In this document: positions 47,017 through 55,525 of the stretch, one piece after another
Layout: every line of letters starts with the position of its first letter
How positions within the stretch are numbered: the first letter of the stretch is position 1
Translations under genes and position numbers: made by a program
Notes under the pieces: model-generated
Seen by the model: only the letters and a program-made list of their open reading frames with translations
What the model was told of the DNA's origin: nothing
The model's database searches: none
Assembly (NCBI RefSeq): GCF_003583765.1
Contig: NZ_QXQA01000010.1
Coordinates: forward strand, 1-64,000
DNA length: 64,000 nt
Direction of reading: 5' to 3'
Source of the DNA: Paenibacillus nanensis
GTDB taxonomy: Bacteria > Bacillota > Bacilli > Paenibacillales > Paenibacillaceae

Positions 47017-48192
47017 ATGAACCTTTTTAATGAAGCGAAGTCATTGCTCAAAGTGAACATTCGCGAATACGGCATGTATATTGCCCTGTTCGTCATCATG
47101 CTCACCTTCACTATTCTGACGGACGGACTGTTCATGTCCTCCCGTAATATCAGTAACCTGCTTGACCAGACGGGCTACATTGCCGTATTGGCTGTAGGTA
47201 TGACGCTAGTTATCGTCATCCGTGAGATCGACTTGTCTGTCGGCTTTGTAGCCGGCTTCCTGGGCGCGATCGCCGCGATTCTCCTTTCGCAGGCGGGCGT
47301 ACCGTTCTATCTGACCATTCCGATTATTCTGGTGCTCGGCATTGTGGTGGGGATGTTTAACGGCGTCCTTGTCGCGAAATTCGGCATTCCGTCCTTCGTT
47401 GCTTCCTTGGCGGGGATGCTGATTTTCAGAGGCGCGCTCCTTCAAGTAACGGAGAAGACGGGTACCATCATCATCAAGGATGACAATTTTAACGCGATCG
47501 GCAACGGCTTTATTCCTTCGATTGCCGAAGTAGGCGGCTTGCATTTGCTATCCCTTATCTTGGGCGCTCTGGCTATTATTCTGTACATTTATAGCGAGAT
47601 CAATAAGCGTAAAAATAAGATTAAGTATCAGTTCGATGTGGTTTCCAAAGGGATCTTTGCCATTCAGTTAATCTTTGTTTCCGCTATTATCGCTTATGTA
47701 ACTTGGATTCTTGCCGGTTATAACGGCTTCTCCTGGACGGTTGTTATCGTGCTGCTTGTCGTTGCCCTCTACCACTTCATTTCGACGAAGACGGTGCTTG
47801 GCAGACATATTTACGCGGTAGGCAGCAATCCGGAAGCGGCTCACTTGACAGGCATCAACGTGAAGAAAATTACGTATATCGTATTCGGCTCCATGGGGAT
47901 GCTGGCCGCATTGTCCGGCATTCTGTACACGTCCCGTCTGCAATCCGCGACAACGACAGCCGGTACGCTGTTCGAGCTTGACGCGATTGCGGCTGCTTAT
48001 GTCGGCGGCGTATCGTCCGCAGGCGGCGTAGGTAAAGTAACGGGCGCGGTTATCGGCGCGGTTGTAATGGCTTCGCTCACCAGCGGCATGAACCTGCTCG
48101 GCGTAGGTATCTCCTATCAGTACATGATTCGCGGCGGCGTGCTTGCGGCAGCGGTTATCTTCGACGTCATGACGCGCAAGAAGAGAGGCTAA
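47017..48192 (+). CDS. Monosaccharide ABC permease, GguB/MmsB type
   Basis: A 391-residue permease with about 10 membrane segments. Motifs typical of CUT2 permeases are VGMTLVIVIREIDLSVG (residues 58-74 approx.), FGIPSFVASLAGMLIFRG and, near the end, HIYAVGSNPEAAHLTGINV and AAYVGGVSSAGGVGKVTGA. A longer central loop with extra helices distinguishes GguB/MmsB from XylH or RbsC. It is translated with the ATPase gene (TAGGAGGAAG before the ATG) and ends at a terminator. Together with the lipoprotein and ATPase it forms a complete importer. Confidence 0.92.
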   Translation: MNLFNEAKSLLKVNIREYGMYIALFVIMLTFTILTDGLFMSSRNISNLLDQTGYIAVLAVGMTLVIVIREIDLSVGFVAGFLGAIAAILLSQAGVPFYLTIPIILVLGIVVGMFNGVLVAKFGIPSFVASLAGMLIFRGALLQVTEKTGTIIIKDDNFNAIGNGFIPSIAEVGGLHLLSLILGALAIILYIYSEINKRKNKIKYQFDVVSKGIFAIQLIFVSAIIAYVTWILAGYNGFSWTVVIVLLVVALYHFISTKTVLGRHIYAVGSNPEAAHLTGINVKKITYIVFGSMGMLAALSGILYTSRLQSATTTAGTLFELDAIAAAYVGGVSSAGGVGKVTGAVIGAVVMASLTSGMNLLGVGISYQYMIRGGVLAAAVIFDVMTRKKRG

Positions 48193-48208
48193 TTTCATAG
48201 AAGCAATG

Positions 48209-48238
48209 AAGGGCGCCGCTTGTCGGCGCCCTTTCATT
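48209..48238. terminator. Terminator between the importer and the NTF2-like gene
   Basis: AAGGGCGCCG (48209-48218) pairs with CGGCGCCCTT (48224-48233), followed by TCATTT; it can serve both convergent genes. Confidence 0.7.
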
Positions 48239-48247
48239 TGTAATCAC

Positions 48248-48634
48248 CTAACTATAATCCTCAATTAACGATAGCTTGCCTTCGCGAATTTCAAATAGTG
48301 ACTTACCCTTTAGCTGCAGTTTATCCCCTGACTTTAACCCGTTAGGCAAATCGTGAGCGATTACAGCCTCGTACTCAATTTCTACTTCTACTTTGCTATC
48401 AATTGCTCTGGTACTGGTAACGGTCTGACGACGGCTGGAGAATAACGAGGCTGATTGTTCAGCTAATTGCCTGAATTCTTTTATGCCCTTTGTCTCGGTA
48501 TTCATTTCGCCGTTCATAAAATTTCTAAAAATGACCTCTTCATGCAGGAGCTTTGCCATACCCTCGGTATCAAAACAATTATAAGCCTCGATATAACTTT
48601 TAATGATTTCTAGGTTTTCATCGACCGCCGCCAT
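48248..48634 (-). CDS. NTF2-like / SnoaL-type protein
   Basis: A 128-residue protein of the NTF2-like cone fold. The N-terminal helix pair NLEIIKSYIEAYNCFDTEGMAKLL (given as IIKSYIEAYNCFD and GMAKLLHEEV) and the beta strands VEVEIEYEAV and LKGKSLFEIREGKLSLIEDYS are characteristic. Members act as small enzymes (isomerases, hydrolases, cyclases) or as ligand carriers; the pocket residues do not show which. GGGAGGAG precedes the ATG. It is convergent with the sugar importer and shares no operon with it. A second protein of this fold is encoded at 57.8 kb. Confidence 0.8.
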   Translation of the reverse strand: MAAVDENLEIIKSYIEAYNCFDTEGMAKLLHEEVIFRNFMNGEMNTETKGIKEFRQLAEQSASLFSSRRQTVTSTRAIDSKVEVEIEYEAVIAHDLPNGLKSGDKLQLKGKSLFEIREGKLSLIEDYS

Positions 48635-48690
48635 TTGCGAGCTCCTCCCTATAATTACTTGTCCTCATAGCGATTGGTAGTAGTGACATT

Positions 48691-49593
48691 TTACACGTTT
48701 TGTTTTGAATGGTAAATCATGCTTTTATTTTGCAAACGAATCAGCACCTTGCCGTAGCGGCCGCCCTGATGAGTTACTACGGTGCCGGAAGGATAAGCTC
48801 GTTCCAAATAGTCGGCAATTATTTTTCGATTCCGGTCGTCAGCAGGAAGACCGTGGCCGCGCAGTAAGTGCATTATTTCTTGCATAGCCTCTTCTGTGGA
48901 GATTTCCGCCGTTTTCGATTCGGTTGTGACAAGCGACTCGTAGGAGTAGCCCTTCAGATACAGCAGATGAAGCAGATAGCCCATTTCCGTATATTTCGGA
49001 TTGAAGGGCTTATCCGTGACGAGAGGCCAAATTTCGTTCACCAGACTATGCTCTGCCGAACCGGCCGGCATGCTGATATAACAATACTCCCGTGCGCACT
49101 GGAGCAGCTTCTCTACACTGTCCCAATCGTGAATAACGGGGCACATCGAGGCAAATACAAGATCAAATGCTTTGCTCCAGCCTCTGGCGTGCGGGTCAAT
49201 ATCCTCGAACCGTTCCGGCACGATCGTTACCTTGTCTTCAGGGAACTGTGCCGCGTTTTCTTTCAGCAGCTCGACAAGCGGAGGAGAAGACTCTACGGCG
49301 GTTACTTGAGCTCCCCGTTCCACAAACGGCACCGAAAACACGCCCGAAGCGGCGCCAATGTCAAGGACGGAGGCGTTATCGAAGCGGACCCCTTGGGTTT
49401 CGAGCCAGTTCAGAATCCGGCTGCTCCGCTTTTTTCCTTCTTCGCTAAAGGACTGCTCATTAAACGTTTTCGCTTTATGATCAAAGGAGCGCGCCGGGTC
49501 AATGCCTGCTTGTTTCATTTTGTTCACCAAGGTATCGCCATGTCTTTTCCATGCTTCTTCCCAAATCGCGGCGTCGAAGAAATCGTTCATCAT
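48691..49593 (-). CDS. Class I SAM-dependent methyltransferase
   Basis: A 300-residue methyltransferase. The SAM-binding motif I is VLDIGAASGVFSVPF at about residues 66-80, followed by the acidic end of beta-2 (VTAVESSP) and motif II around FDLVFASMCPVIHDWDS. The N-terminal 45 residues are helical (FFDAAIWEEAWKRHGDTLV). This is the pattern of Methyltransf_25-type small-molecule methyltransferases; the substrate is unknown. AGGAGG lies nine bases before the ATG at 49593; the next Met could also serve. It stands alone. Confidence 0.83.
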   Translation of the reverse strand: MMNDFFDAAIWEEAWKRHGDTLVNKMKQAGIDPARSFDHKAKTFNEQSFSEEGKKRSSRILNWLETQGVRFDNASVLDIGAASGVFSVPFVERGAQVTAVESSPPLVELLKENAAQFPEDKVTIVPERFEDIDPHARGWSKAFDLVFASMCPVIHDWDSVEKLLQCAREYCYISMPAGSAEHSLVNEIWPLVTDKPFNPKYTEMGYLLHLLYLKGYSYESLVTTESKTAEISTEEAMQEIMHLLRGHGLPADDRNRKIIADYLERAYPSGTVVTHQGGRYGKVLIRLQNKSMIYHSKQNV

Positions 49594-49817
49594 CAGCTGT
49601 TTCCTCCTAGATATTATTATAGACAACAGATATCCATAATTAAAACGCGAAAAACCGATTCTGATGTGAACGCAGCAGCTTGTTGGCTGGTGTGTGGACG
49701 CATCAGGGCCTCTCTACGATTATGGACTCAATATATCCATAATAACCGAGTTCAACTCCCGAATGCAACATTTACGGATTATTTCCGTTAGATATTGAGC
49801 AGGAAAGGAGCGGTCCT

Positions 49818-50138
49818 ATGAAAAAGATAAGTTTTGCTATGCTGGTCTTAGTCATGCTTTGTTCATGCAGCGGTTCATTCCATAAGGAAAAGTGGGCTGA
49901 GGAACCGGAGTCCAGAAAAGGAATGGTAAACAGTATGCTGAGCCAATATGAGCTTGAAGGAATGACAGCGACCGAGATTATTGACCTGCTTGGCGAGCCT
50001 GAACAACGGCTGGAAGAGCCGTCGGTGCAGTTCGTTTACTACTTAGGGTCAGCCGGATTAGGCGTAGACGACAGCTTATTAAGGCTCTACTTTAATCGGG
50101 ATGGCCAGCTGGAGCGGCATGAGATTACACACGATTAA
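49818..50138 (+). CDS. Small lipoprotein, BamE/SmpA-like fold
   Basis: A 106-residue predicted lipoprotein. The signal peptide ends at MLCSC near residues 14-18. The mature part has GMTATEIIDLLGEPEQ, QFVYYLGS and LLRLYFNRDGQLERHEI, the order seen in small BamE/SmpA-like domains, where a helix pair and a beta sheet follow a GMTxxEVxxLLGxP motif. In Gram-positives such lipoproteins have no assigned role. GGAAAGGAG precedes the ATG. It is followed by an S-layer-domain relic. Confidence 0.7.
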   Translation: MKKISFAMLVLVMLCSCSGSFHKEKWAEEPESRKGMVNSMLSQYELEGMTATEIIDLLGEPEQRLEEPSVQFVYYLGSAGLGVDDSLLRLYFNRDGQLERHEITHD

Positions 50139-50216
50139 TTGAACAAGGAATATATTCCTCCTGCGACGAAAGTATTACGAGATTGATTCATCGTAATCCA
50201 AGGAGGAAAAACATGA

Positions 50217-50555
50217 TACAGAGCAGGACCTGCAAACAGATCGTTTTCTTCGTGCTTTCCGGGCGTCGGTGACGGGAAATTTGCGCCTGACCGTCCGATA
50301 ACGAGGCAAGAGATGGCGGTTTTGGGCTCTAATGTGTTGAATGCTTTATCCGGTTTAGAGGCTGAACATACTGAGGCTTCCTTGGGAGTTTACAAAGACG
50401 GCTCTGAAATAGCCGATTATGCACGGGAGTCCGTAGCGTTGCTTACGGAAGAAGGCAATATGCAGGGCGTAACCGGCAGCAAATTCGACCCGGACGGAAC
50501 CGTAAATCGCGCGCAAGCGGCTGTTATGATTTATAATTTGCTCGGTTCAGAGTAA
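50217..50555 (+). pseudogene. Truncated S-layer homology (SLH) domain gene
   Basis: The frame reads VGDGKFAPDRPITRQEMAVL (start of one SLH repeat) and ends GSKFDPDGTVNRAQAAVMIYNLL (end of the next SLH repeat). SLH domains anchor surface proteins to cell-wall polymers, normally as three repeats attached to a large exported protein. Here there is no signal peptide, the first half of an SLH repeat is missing and the only ATG with a good ribosome site (50213) is in another frame and stops after 19 codons. It is best read as a decayed fragment of a larger gene. Confidence 0.6.
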
Positions 50556-50558
50556 TGA

Positions 50559-50590
50559 AGGGGGCGCCGCATATCGGCGCCCCTTTTGCA
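50559..50590. terminator. Terminator between the SLH relic and the ABC exporter
   Basis: AGGGGGCGCCG (50559-50569) pairs with CGGCGCCCCTT (50575-50585), then TTG. It can serve both directions. Confidence 0.75.
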
Positions 50591-50618
50591 TTTTGCATGA
50601 TTTTCGACGACCCTATGC

Positions 50619-51443
50619 TTATTGCGAACCTTTTCGGCGGTACGCCCGGAACGTCAGCGGCGCGAACACGAGCGCAAAAACCGCCATAACCGCGAGCGCC
50701 GATGCAAGATCGCCGAAAGACGCCGAGCCATGCATCAGTCCCCGGGCGGCCGTCGAGGCCAGACTGATCGGATTCCATGCGATGATAGGGCCAAGCCAGT
50801 CCGGCATGGTCGATGTATCGACGAATACATTGCTTGTGAACAGAAGCGGGTACAGGACGATGTAGGTCATGCTTGTAATGGATTCGACCTTTTTGGCGAT
50901 AACGCCAATAAAGGCGAACAGCCAGCTGAGGCAGAAGGCGTACAGCACGACAAAGATGAGGCCGGACAAGACGCCGATTATACCGGCCTCCGGCCGAAAC
51001 CCAAGCGCCATCCCTAACAGAATGGTTGTAATGAGCGCGGATGTATAGGTCAACAGCTGGATAAGCATCGTTCCAATGATGGCCGCCGGCTGCCAGAAAG
51101 GGAGCGTGCGGAACCGGTTGAACACGCCGCGGTCGATATCATTTTTAATCCCGATGCCGATATAGACGGTCATGCTGGTTACGGTATAGACAAGCATGCC
51201 GGGCAGCAAATATTGCAAATACGCGCCGGTGCCGCCCGAGATGGCGCCCCCGAACAGATACGTGAATATGAGCAGGAAGATGACGGGGAAGATGAGCACG
51301 TCTATCGCCAAATAATGCAGCATTTTGAGCGTCCCTCGCCATGACCGCCAGACAAAGGCGGCTATGGCATGCAGCGCGTGAGGCCGGCGAGGCGTTTCTC
51401 CAGCGTTCAGCGCCAACATCAGCTTTGACTCCGTCGTACTCAT
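50619..51443 (-). CDS. ABC-2 type exporter permease, DrrB-like
   Basis: A 274-residue permease with about six membrane segments and the ABC-2 pattern: FLLIFTYLFGGAISGG, YLQYLLPGMLVYTVTSM, IDRGVFNRFRTLPF and, near the end, SNVFVDTSTMPDWLGPIIAWNP. Such proteins pair with DrrA-like ATPases to expel lipophilic drugs or polyketides. Its start overlaps the ATPase stop by four bases (ATGA), so the two subunits are coupled. The divergent MerR-type gene is the likely regulator. The substrate cannot be read from the sequence. Confidence 0.88.
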   Translation of the reverse strand: MSTTESKLMLALNAGETPRRPHALHAIAAFVWRSWRGTLKMLHYLAIDVLIFPVIFLLIFTYLFGGAISGGTGAYLQYLLPGMLVYTVTSMTVYIGIGIKNDIDRGVFNRFRTLPFWQPAAIIGTMLIQLLTYTSALITTILLGMALGFRPEAGIIGVLSGLIFVVLYAFCLSWLFAFIGVIAKKVESITSMTYIVLYPLLFTSNVFVDTSTMPDWLGPIIAWNPISLASTAARGLMHGSASFGDLASALAVMAVFALVFAPLTFRAYRRKGSQ

Positions 51444-52420
51444 GACGACTGCACCTCCTTCGATTCAAAAAGCACTTCATTTTTTTGACCGGTCAGCGAC
51501 AGGAAGACTTCGTCGAGACTCGGCTGCCCGAGCGAGAATTGCTCCACTTCAATGCCGGCTTGCGACAACTCCAAGAGCAAGCGAGCCGCCAGCTTGGGGT
51601 CAAGCGCCGGAGCGGTCAGCACCGCCGGATCAGCATCCTGCCGGGCTGCAGCGCCGAGCACCTGCCGCATCGCCATCGCGGCATCGCCTCGCTGCTCCTT
51701 CCGCGCGAGCTGCACGCGAACTGTGCCGGAGCCAACGGACGCTTTCAGCTCGGCTGGGGTTCCTTCGGCGATGACTACGCCTTCGTGAATAACGGCGATT
51801 CGGTCCGACAGCCGGTCGGCCTCCTCCAAATATTGCGTAGTCAGCAGCACGGTTGTGCCGCGTTCCGTAAGCAGACGGACGATGTCCCATACCTCGTTCC
51901 GGCTGCGAGGATCGAGCCCCGTCGTGGGTTCGTCCAGAAACAGAAGCTCCGGCTTCACCAGCATTGCCGCAGCGATATCGAGCCGCCGCCGCATGCCGCC
52001 GGAGTAAGTTCCCGCCTGCTTCCCGGCCGCATCCGATAGCCCGAATACGTCCAGCCATTCCTCCGCTCGAGCGGCAGCGTCGCGCTTCCGGTAGCCGAGC
52101 AATCGCGAGAACAGCATCAAATTTTCCCGGCCGCTAAGCGACTCATCCACCGCTGCGAATTGTCCGGTTAGTCCGATATGTCTGCGGACGGCATCGCTGC
52201 TCTGTACGACATCGAGCCCAAATACGCGGGCTTCTCCGCCGTCCGGGCGAAGAAGCGTAGACAAGATATGCACGAGCGTCGTCTTCCCCGCGCCGTTCGG
52301 CCCAAGAAGCGCGTACACGGTGCCGCGTTCCACTTGGAGATCGATGCCTTTGAGCACCTCCGTGCCGCCGAACGATTTTTGAATCCCTCGCGCTTCGATT
52401 GCGTAACGGATCCGTTCCAT
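51440..52420 (-). CDS. ABC exporter ATPase, DrrA-like
   Basis: A 326-residue ATPase. Walker A is GPNGAGKTT (about residues 39-47), the signature is YSGGMRRRLDIAAAML, Walker B is LLFLDEPTTGLDPRSRNEVW, and an H-loop-type TTQYLEEAD carries Gln in place of the usual His. The C-terminal 90 residues, ending FSLGQPSLDEVFLSLTG, are typical of drug-exporting DrrA proteins. GGAGGAGG precedes the ATG. It is divergent, across 167 bases, from a regulator with two MerR domains. Confidence 0.9.
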   Translation of the reverse strand: MERIRYAIEARGIQKSFGGTEVLKGIDLQVERGTVYALLGPNGAGKTTLVHILSTLLRPDGGEARVFGLDVVQSSDAVRRHIGLTGQFAAVDESLSGRENLMLFSRLLGYRKRDAAARAEEWLDVFGLSDAAGKQAGTYSGGMRRRLDIAAAMLVKPELLFLDEPTTGLDPRSRNEVWDIVRLLTERGTTVLLTTQYLEEADRLSDRIAVIHEGVVIAEGTPAELKASVGSGTVRVQLARKEQRGDAAMAMRQVLGAAARQDADPAVLTAPALDPKLAARLLLELSQAGIEVEQFSLGQPSLDEVFLSLTGQKNEVLFESKEVQSS

Positions 52421-52587
52421 AAATCCTCCTCCTTCTCATCAGCTACAATTCAAGATTACAACATTGATGCAAGTGAGAAGGTTTTGAACAATATTTCTCG
52501 AATATTAAAGGGGTTTGGATCAAAGTATCAAGCATGTTCTTTAATGTTTTTCTAGAATGTTTGGTTTCGGGAGGAGCGAGTGAACGC

Positions 52588-53352
52588 ATGGAGTATTATA
52601 AGCCGGTCGAGATTGCCCGCGAGCTTCATATCAGCACTAGCGCCATGCGCCATTACGAAGCTTGGGGGATTGTCCCGCCGCCCGAGCGCGGAGCAAACGG
52701 TTATCGTCTTTATACAAGAACGCACCGCGCCTATTTCCGCTGTCTCCGGGCGATGTTCGCCGGCTTCGGTACGGCGGTGACGTCCGAGGCGCTGCGGTAT
52801 ATACAAGCGGGGGACATGGATGCGGCGTTTTGGCTGGTGAATAGGGAGCAGGCAGCCCTTTATCAAGAGAAGGAGGCCGCCGACAAGACCCTCTCGCTTC
52901 TGCAATCGCCGGATCCGCCGATCCCCCCAGGAAGAAAGCCGAAATCCCGCATGACGATTGGGGAAGCCGCCGAGCTCGCCGGCGTGCGGGCATCGGCAAT
53001 CCGCCATTGGGAGAAGGAAGGGCTTATCATACCCGAACGGGATCCCGATAATGGGTACCGGCTATACACCCCGACGCATCTTCGGCAAATTTTGCTGATC
53101 CGAACGCTGCGGGGCACCGTTTATTTTTTGGAGCATATGAAAGAGCTTGTACAAGCGGTGGAGCATCAAAGCTTTGAGAAAGCGAAGCGGGTTGCGGTCA
53201 AAGCGCTGCGGCGCATTCATGAACGGGGACAGCGGCAGTTCTATGCCGTCCACCAGCTGGTCGAGCTGTGCAAAGAGGTGGGGTTAATGCCGGCAGAAGG
53301 ATTGGGGAATCCGTACACCGCGCAAGATTTGCAGATGGACACGGAGGGATAG
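52588..53352 (+). CDS. Regulator with two MerR-type DNA-binding domains
   Basis: A 254-residue protein containing two MerR helix-turn-helix modules. The first reads PVEIARELHISTSAMRHYE and GANGYRLYT (residues 5-45). The second reads MTIGEAAELAGVRASAIRHWE and PDNGYRLYT (about residues 127-170; quoted in parts TIGEAAELAGVRAS and AIRHWEKEGLI). A helical C-terminus follows. Ordinary MerR proteins have one such module and dimerise; two in one chain is unusual. GGGAGGAG precedes the ATG at 52588. It faces a DrrAB-type exporter and is probably its drug-responsive activator. Confidence 0.85.
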   Translation: MEYYKPVEIARELHISTSAMRHYEAWGIVPPPERGANGYRLYTRTHRAYFRCLRAMFAGFGTAVTSEALRYIQAGDMDAAFWLVNREQAALYQEKEAADKTLSLLQSPDPPIPPGRKPKSRMTIGEAAELAGVRASAIRHWEKEGLIIPERDPDNGYRLYTPTHLRQILLIRTLRGTVYFLEHMKELVQAVEHQSFEKAKRVAVKALRRIHERGQRQFYAVHQLVELCKEVGLMPAEGLGNPYTAQDLQMDTEG

Positions 53353-53381
53353 CGGCTGGTGTCTGACCCTTGAAATCGAAA

Positions 53382-53424
53382 AGCGACAGCCATGGACGAG
53401 AAAGTAAAGTCCTAGGCTGTCGCT
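53382..53424. repeat. Hairpin repeat family A, copy 3 (reverse)
   Basis: AGCGACAGCC (53382-53391) pairs with GGCTGTCGCT (53415-53424) with a perfect 10-bp stem. Read on the minus strand the loop holds TAGGACTTTA and TTTCTCGTCC, nearly identical to copy 2. Confidence 0.75.
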
Positions 53425-53464
53425 ATTGAAACAAAGCTGCCAACATTGTATGGCAGTACAGGCA

Positions 53465-53995
53465 CTAAACTGGTACATAGGTCAATCTGATCACCTGCTC
53501 GCCAATCCGATCGCTGGCTATGAGGCGCAGCGGGTGCCGCGGACCGGCGAAGAATGACTTGCCGTGACCCAGCACGACGGGATGGAGATAAAGCCGATAC
53601 TCATCAACGAGACCGAGCTCCGTTAAACTTTGCGCCAACTGCGGTCCGGCAACTTCAATCTCTCCTTCATGCTTTGTCTTCAGCTCACGAACAGCGGCTT
53701 CGAGGTCCCCCTCGATCAGAGAAGCGTTCGGGCCGACGGACTTTAACGTCCTGGACACCACCCACTTCGGTTTGCTTTGCCACGCTGCTGCGTATTCTCG
53801 TTCCGGTGCATTCCATTCCAAATCGTCTTCATCCCAATACCGCATGGTCTCGTACATAAGGCGCCCGTACAGGCTTCCGGTCAACCCGCGCACGTCGTCG
53901 ATGAAATGACGGAATAGCACGGGGTCAGGCTGGAATGCCATGTGGTCGACGTACCCGTCCAGAGACATGTTCAATGCGTAAACGATCTTTGCCAT
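53465..53995 (-). CDS. Dihydrofolate-reductase-fold protein (RibD C-terminal type)
   Basis: A 176-residue protein with the DHFR/RibD-C fold: IVYALNMSLDGYVD at the start, GSLYGRLMYETMRYW, KWVVSRTLK and GLVDEYRLYLHPVVLGHGKSFF at the end. These are the hallmarks of the widespread 'dihydrofolate reductase family protein' group, NADPH-dependent reductases whose substrates are mostly unknown; they are not the essential DHFR. The ATG at 53995 has GGGAGGAG ten bases upstream, so the longer frame to 54028 is not preferred. It stands alone after a family A hairpin. Confidence 0.87.
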   Translation of the reverse strand: MAKIVYALNMSLDGYVDHMAFQPDPVLFRHFIDDVRGLTGSLYGRLMYETMRYWDEDDLEWNAPEREYAAAWQSKPKWVVSRTLKSVGPNASLIEGDLEAAVRELKTKHEGEIEVAGPQLAQSLTELGLVDEYRLYLHPVVLGHGKSFFAGPRHPLRLIASDRIGEQVIRLTYVPV

Positions 53996-54213
53996 ACGAC
54001 TGGCTCTCCTCCCGGGTTTTCCTCGCATATTAGGATCAGGATTAAAAGTTCCAACTGCAGCCTCTTTTATATCTACATTATATCTTCCAACAGCATGCCC
54101 GGTTTCTCATGGATTGCTAATGTGAACAGGTCTTGCCTGACTGAATTGATTATTAGCTTCACAAAGGTTCTGTTAGTGTAACAAACCGATCACTCGTAAA
54201 ACTTATCCTTGCA

Positions 54214-55185
54214 TTATAGTCTGTTAGTTTCATTTTCAATCTCGCTTAAAAAAGAAAGTACGGCGGTTTTCATTTGGTCCAACCCTGGTTGTTCTATTGA
54301 AAAGTGTCCAGACCCTTCTAATATTACACATTCTTTCTTGCCTTTTAATCGGTTATAAAAAGGTTCGCTTAGGGCAAAAGGCGTCATTGGATCTACTTCA
54401 GGATGGACAAGTAATACAGGGCAAATGTCGAAACGTTCAGGTTGAATCAATGGTTTCATATTCATAAAAGTTCTAAGAAGACGTAATGTGACTTTTGTGC
54501 CTGCCGCATGCGGGTCCTTTATGATTAGTTCGGTCAATTCGAAGTTATTCGTAATTAATTCCATCCTAGATACTTTCGAAACAGTAATTCGAAATTGATC
54601 CAAAATAAAGGGGAAAACATCCATTGAGAATTTACCTAAACGACTAATTAACTTATTCGGGGCAATTTGATCCCGAACTTTTGAATGACTTGTATCTACA
54701 AATGTTGTGACGACCAATCCTCTAACATGCGTGCTCATGGCCGAAGCATGATAAGCAAGCATGCCACCGATACTTGCTCCTAACAAAACAATCGGTTTAC
54801 CGTCTCGCTTTACTTCCTGCTCGATCAATTTTGTAAGTAGTTCAATCCATAGCAGGTAATCTAATGATTTCAATGAATCCATGTAAGTTAAACCATAGGG
54901 AGGAAGATCAGGAGATAAAACATCATACCCATTTATTTGCAGCATTCGTCCATAGGGGGCCAGCATTCTACCGTTCCCACCCGCGCCGTGTATTAAGATA
55001 ACTTTAATTTTTGAATCAGGAACAGACATCCGATCGAGATGGACACGAATATCGTTCCAATCCCACCACTCTTCAGTCGGTAAACAATTCTCATTTAATC
55101 GCAGTTCTTCAGGAAAGAATTTCTGATAATTTTTCCAATACAGTTCGGATTCATTGTAGGATAAGCGTTTCGCTATAGCATTCAT
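54214..55185 (-). CDS. Alpha/beta hydrolase, AT-rich
   Basis: A 323-residue alpha/beta hydrolase with the oxyanion-hole motif IHGAGGNGRML (residues 73-84 approx.) and the nucleophile elbow LLGASIGGMLAYHASAM; a late His in GSGHFSIEQPG completes the triad with an Asp near VHPEVDPMTPF. Such proteins hydrolyse esters or lactones. There is no signal peptide. The ATG at 55185 is preferred because GGGGGAATTGAAG lies just before it. The gene is clearly AT-richer than the flanking ABC exporter and reductase genes, suggesting horizontal arrival. Confidence 0.8.
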   Translation of the reverse strand: MNAIAKRLSYNESELYWKNYQKFFPEELRLNENCLPTEEWWDWNDIRVHLDRMSVPDSKIKVILIHGAGGNGRMLAPYGRMLQINGYDVLSPDLPPYGLTYMDSLKSLDYLLWIELLTKLIEQEVKRDGKPIVLLGASIGGMLAYHASAMSTHVRGLVVTTFVDTSHSKVRDQIAPNKLISRLGKFSMDVFPFILDQFRITVSKVSRMELITNNFELTELIIKDPHAAGTKVTLRLLRTFMNMKPLIQPERFDICPVLLVHPEVDPMTPFALSEPFYNRLKGKKECVILEGSGHFSIEQPGLDQMKTAVLSFLSEIENETNRL

Positions 55186-55399
55186 CTTCAATTCCCCCAT
55201 AAATGAACAACGGTCTTCGCCTCTTAGGTAACACATTATAACTTGATAAGATTCAAATTATGGGCGTTAAACTTTTGATCATGGTTAATTACACAGTAAA
55301 AGCGAATTTTTTATTTTTGCACACCCATGACATCCTTTTTCCTATGTCCACTCATAACTTCTATTTTGATGGGGCTATTCTGTCAGTTACCTTAACGAG

Positions 55400-55439
55400 C
55401 AACAACGGCAACCGGTCAGTAGCCGGCTGCCGTAGTTAC
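55400..55439. repeat. Short hairpin
   Basis: AACGGCAACCGG pairs loosely with CCGGCTGCCGT near 55402-55434. It has no clear T-run; it may be another member of the local repeat families. Confidence 0.4.
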
Positions 55440-55525
55440 TTGTAGAGCTACGTACCGTAATCGGCCAGCATCCACGAAGGGATGAAGGGCCTTCCTAATC
55501 AGCAATATCTCCAATCGGCTGGTGT

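Noticed and set aside
55260-55445. Plus-strand 61-codon frame in the AT-rich stretch
   Set aside because: No ribosome site and its end runs through a hairpin repeat.
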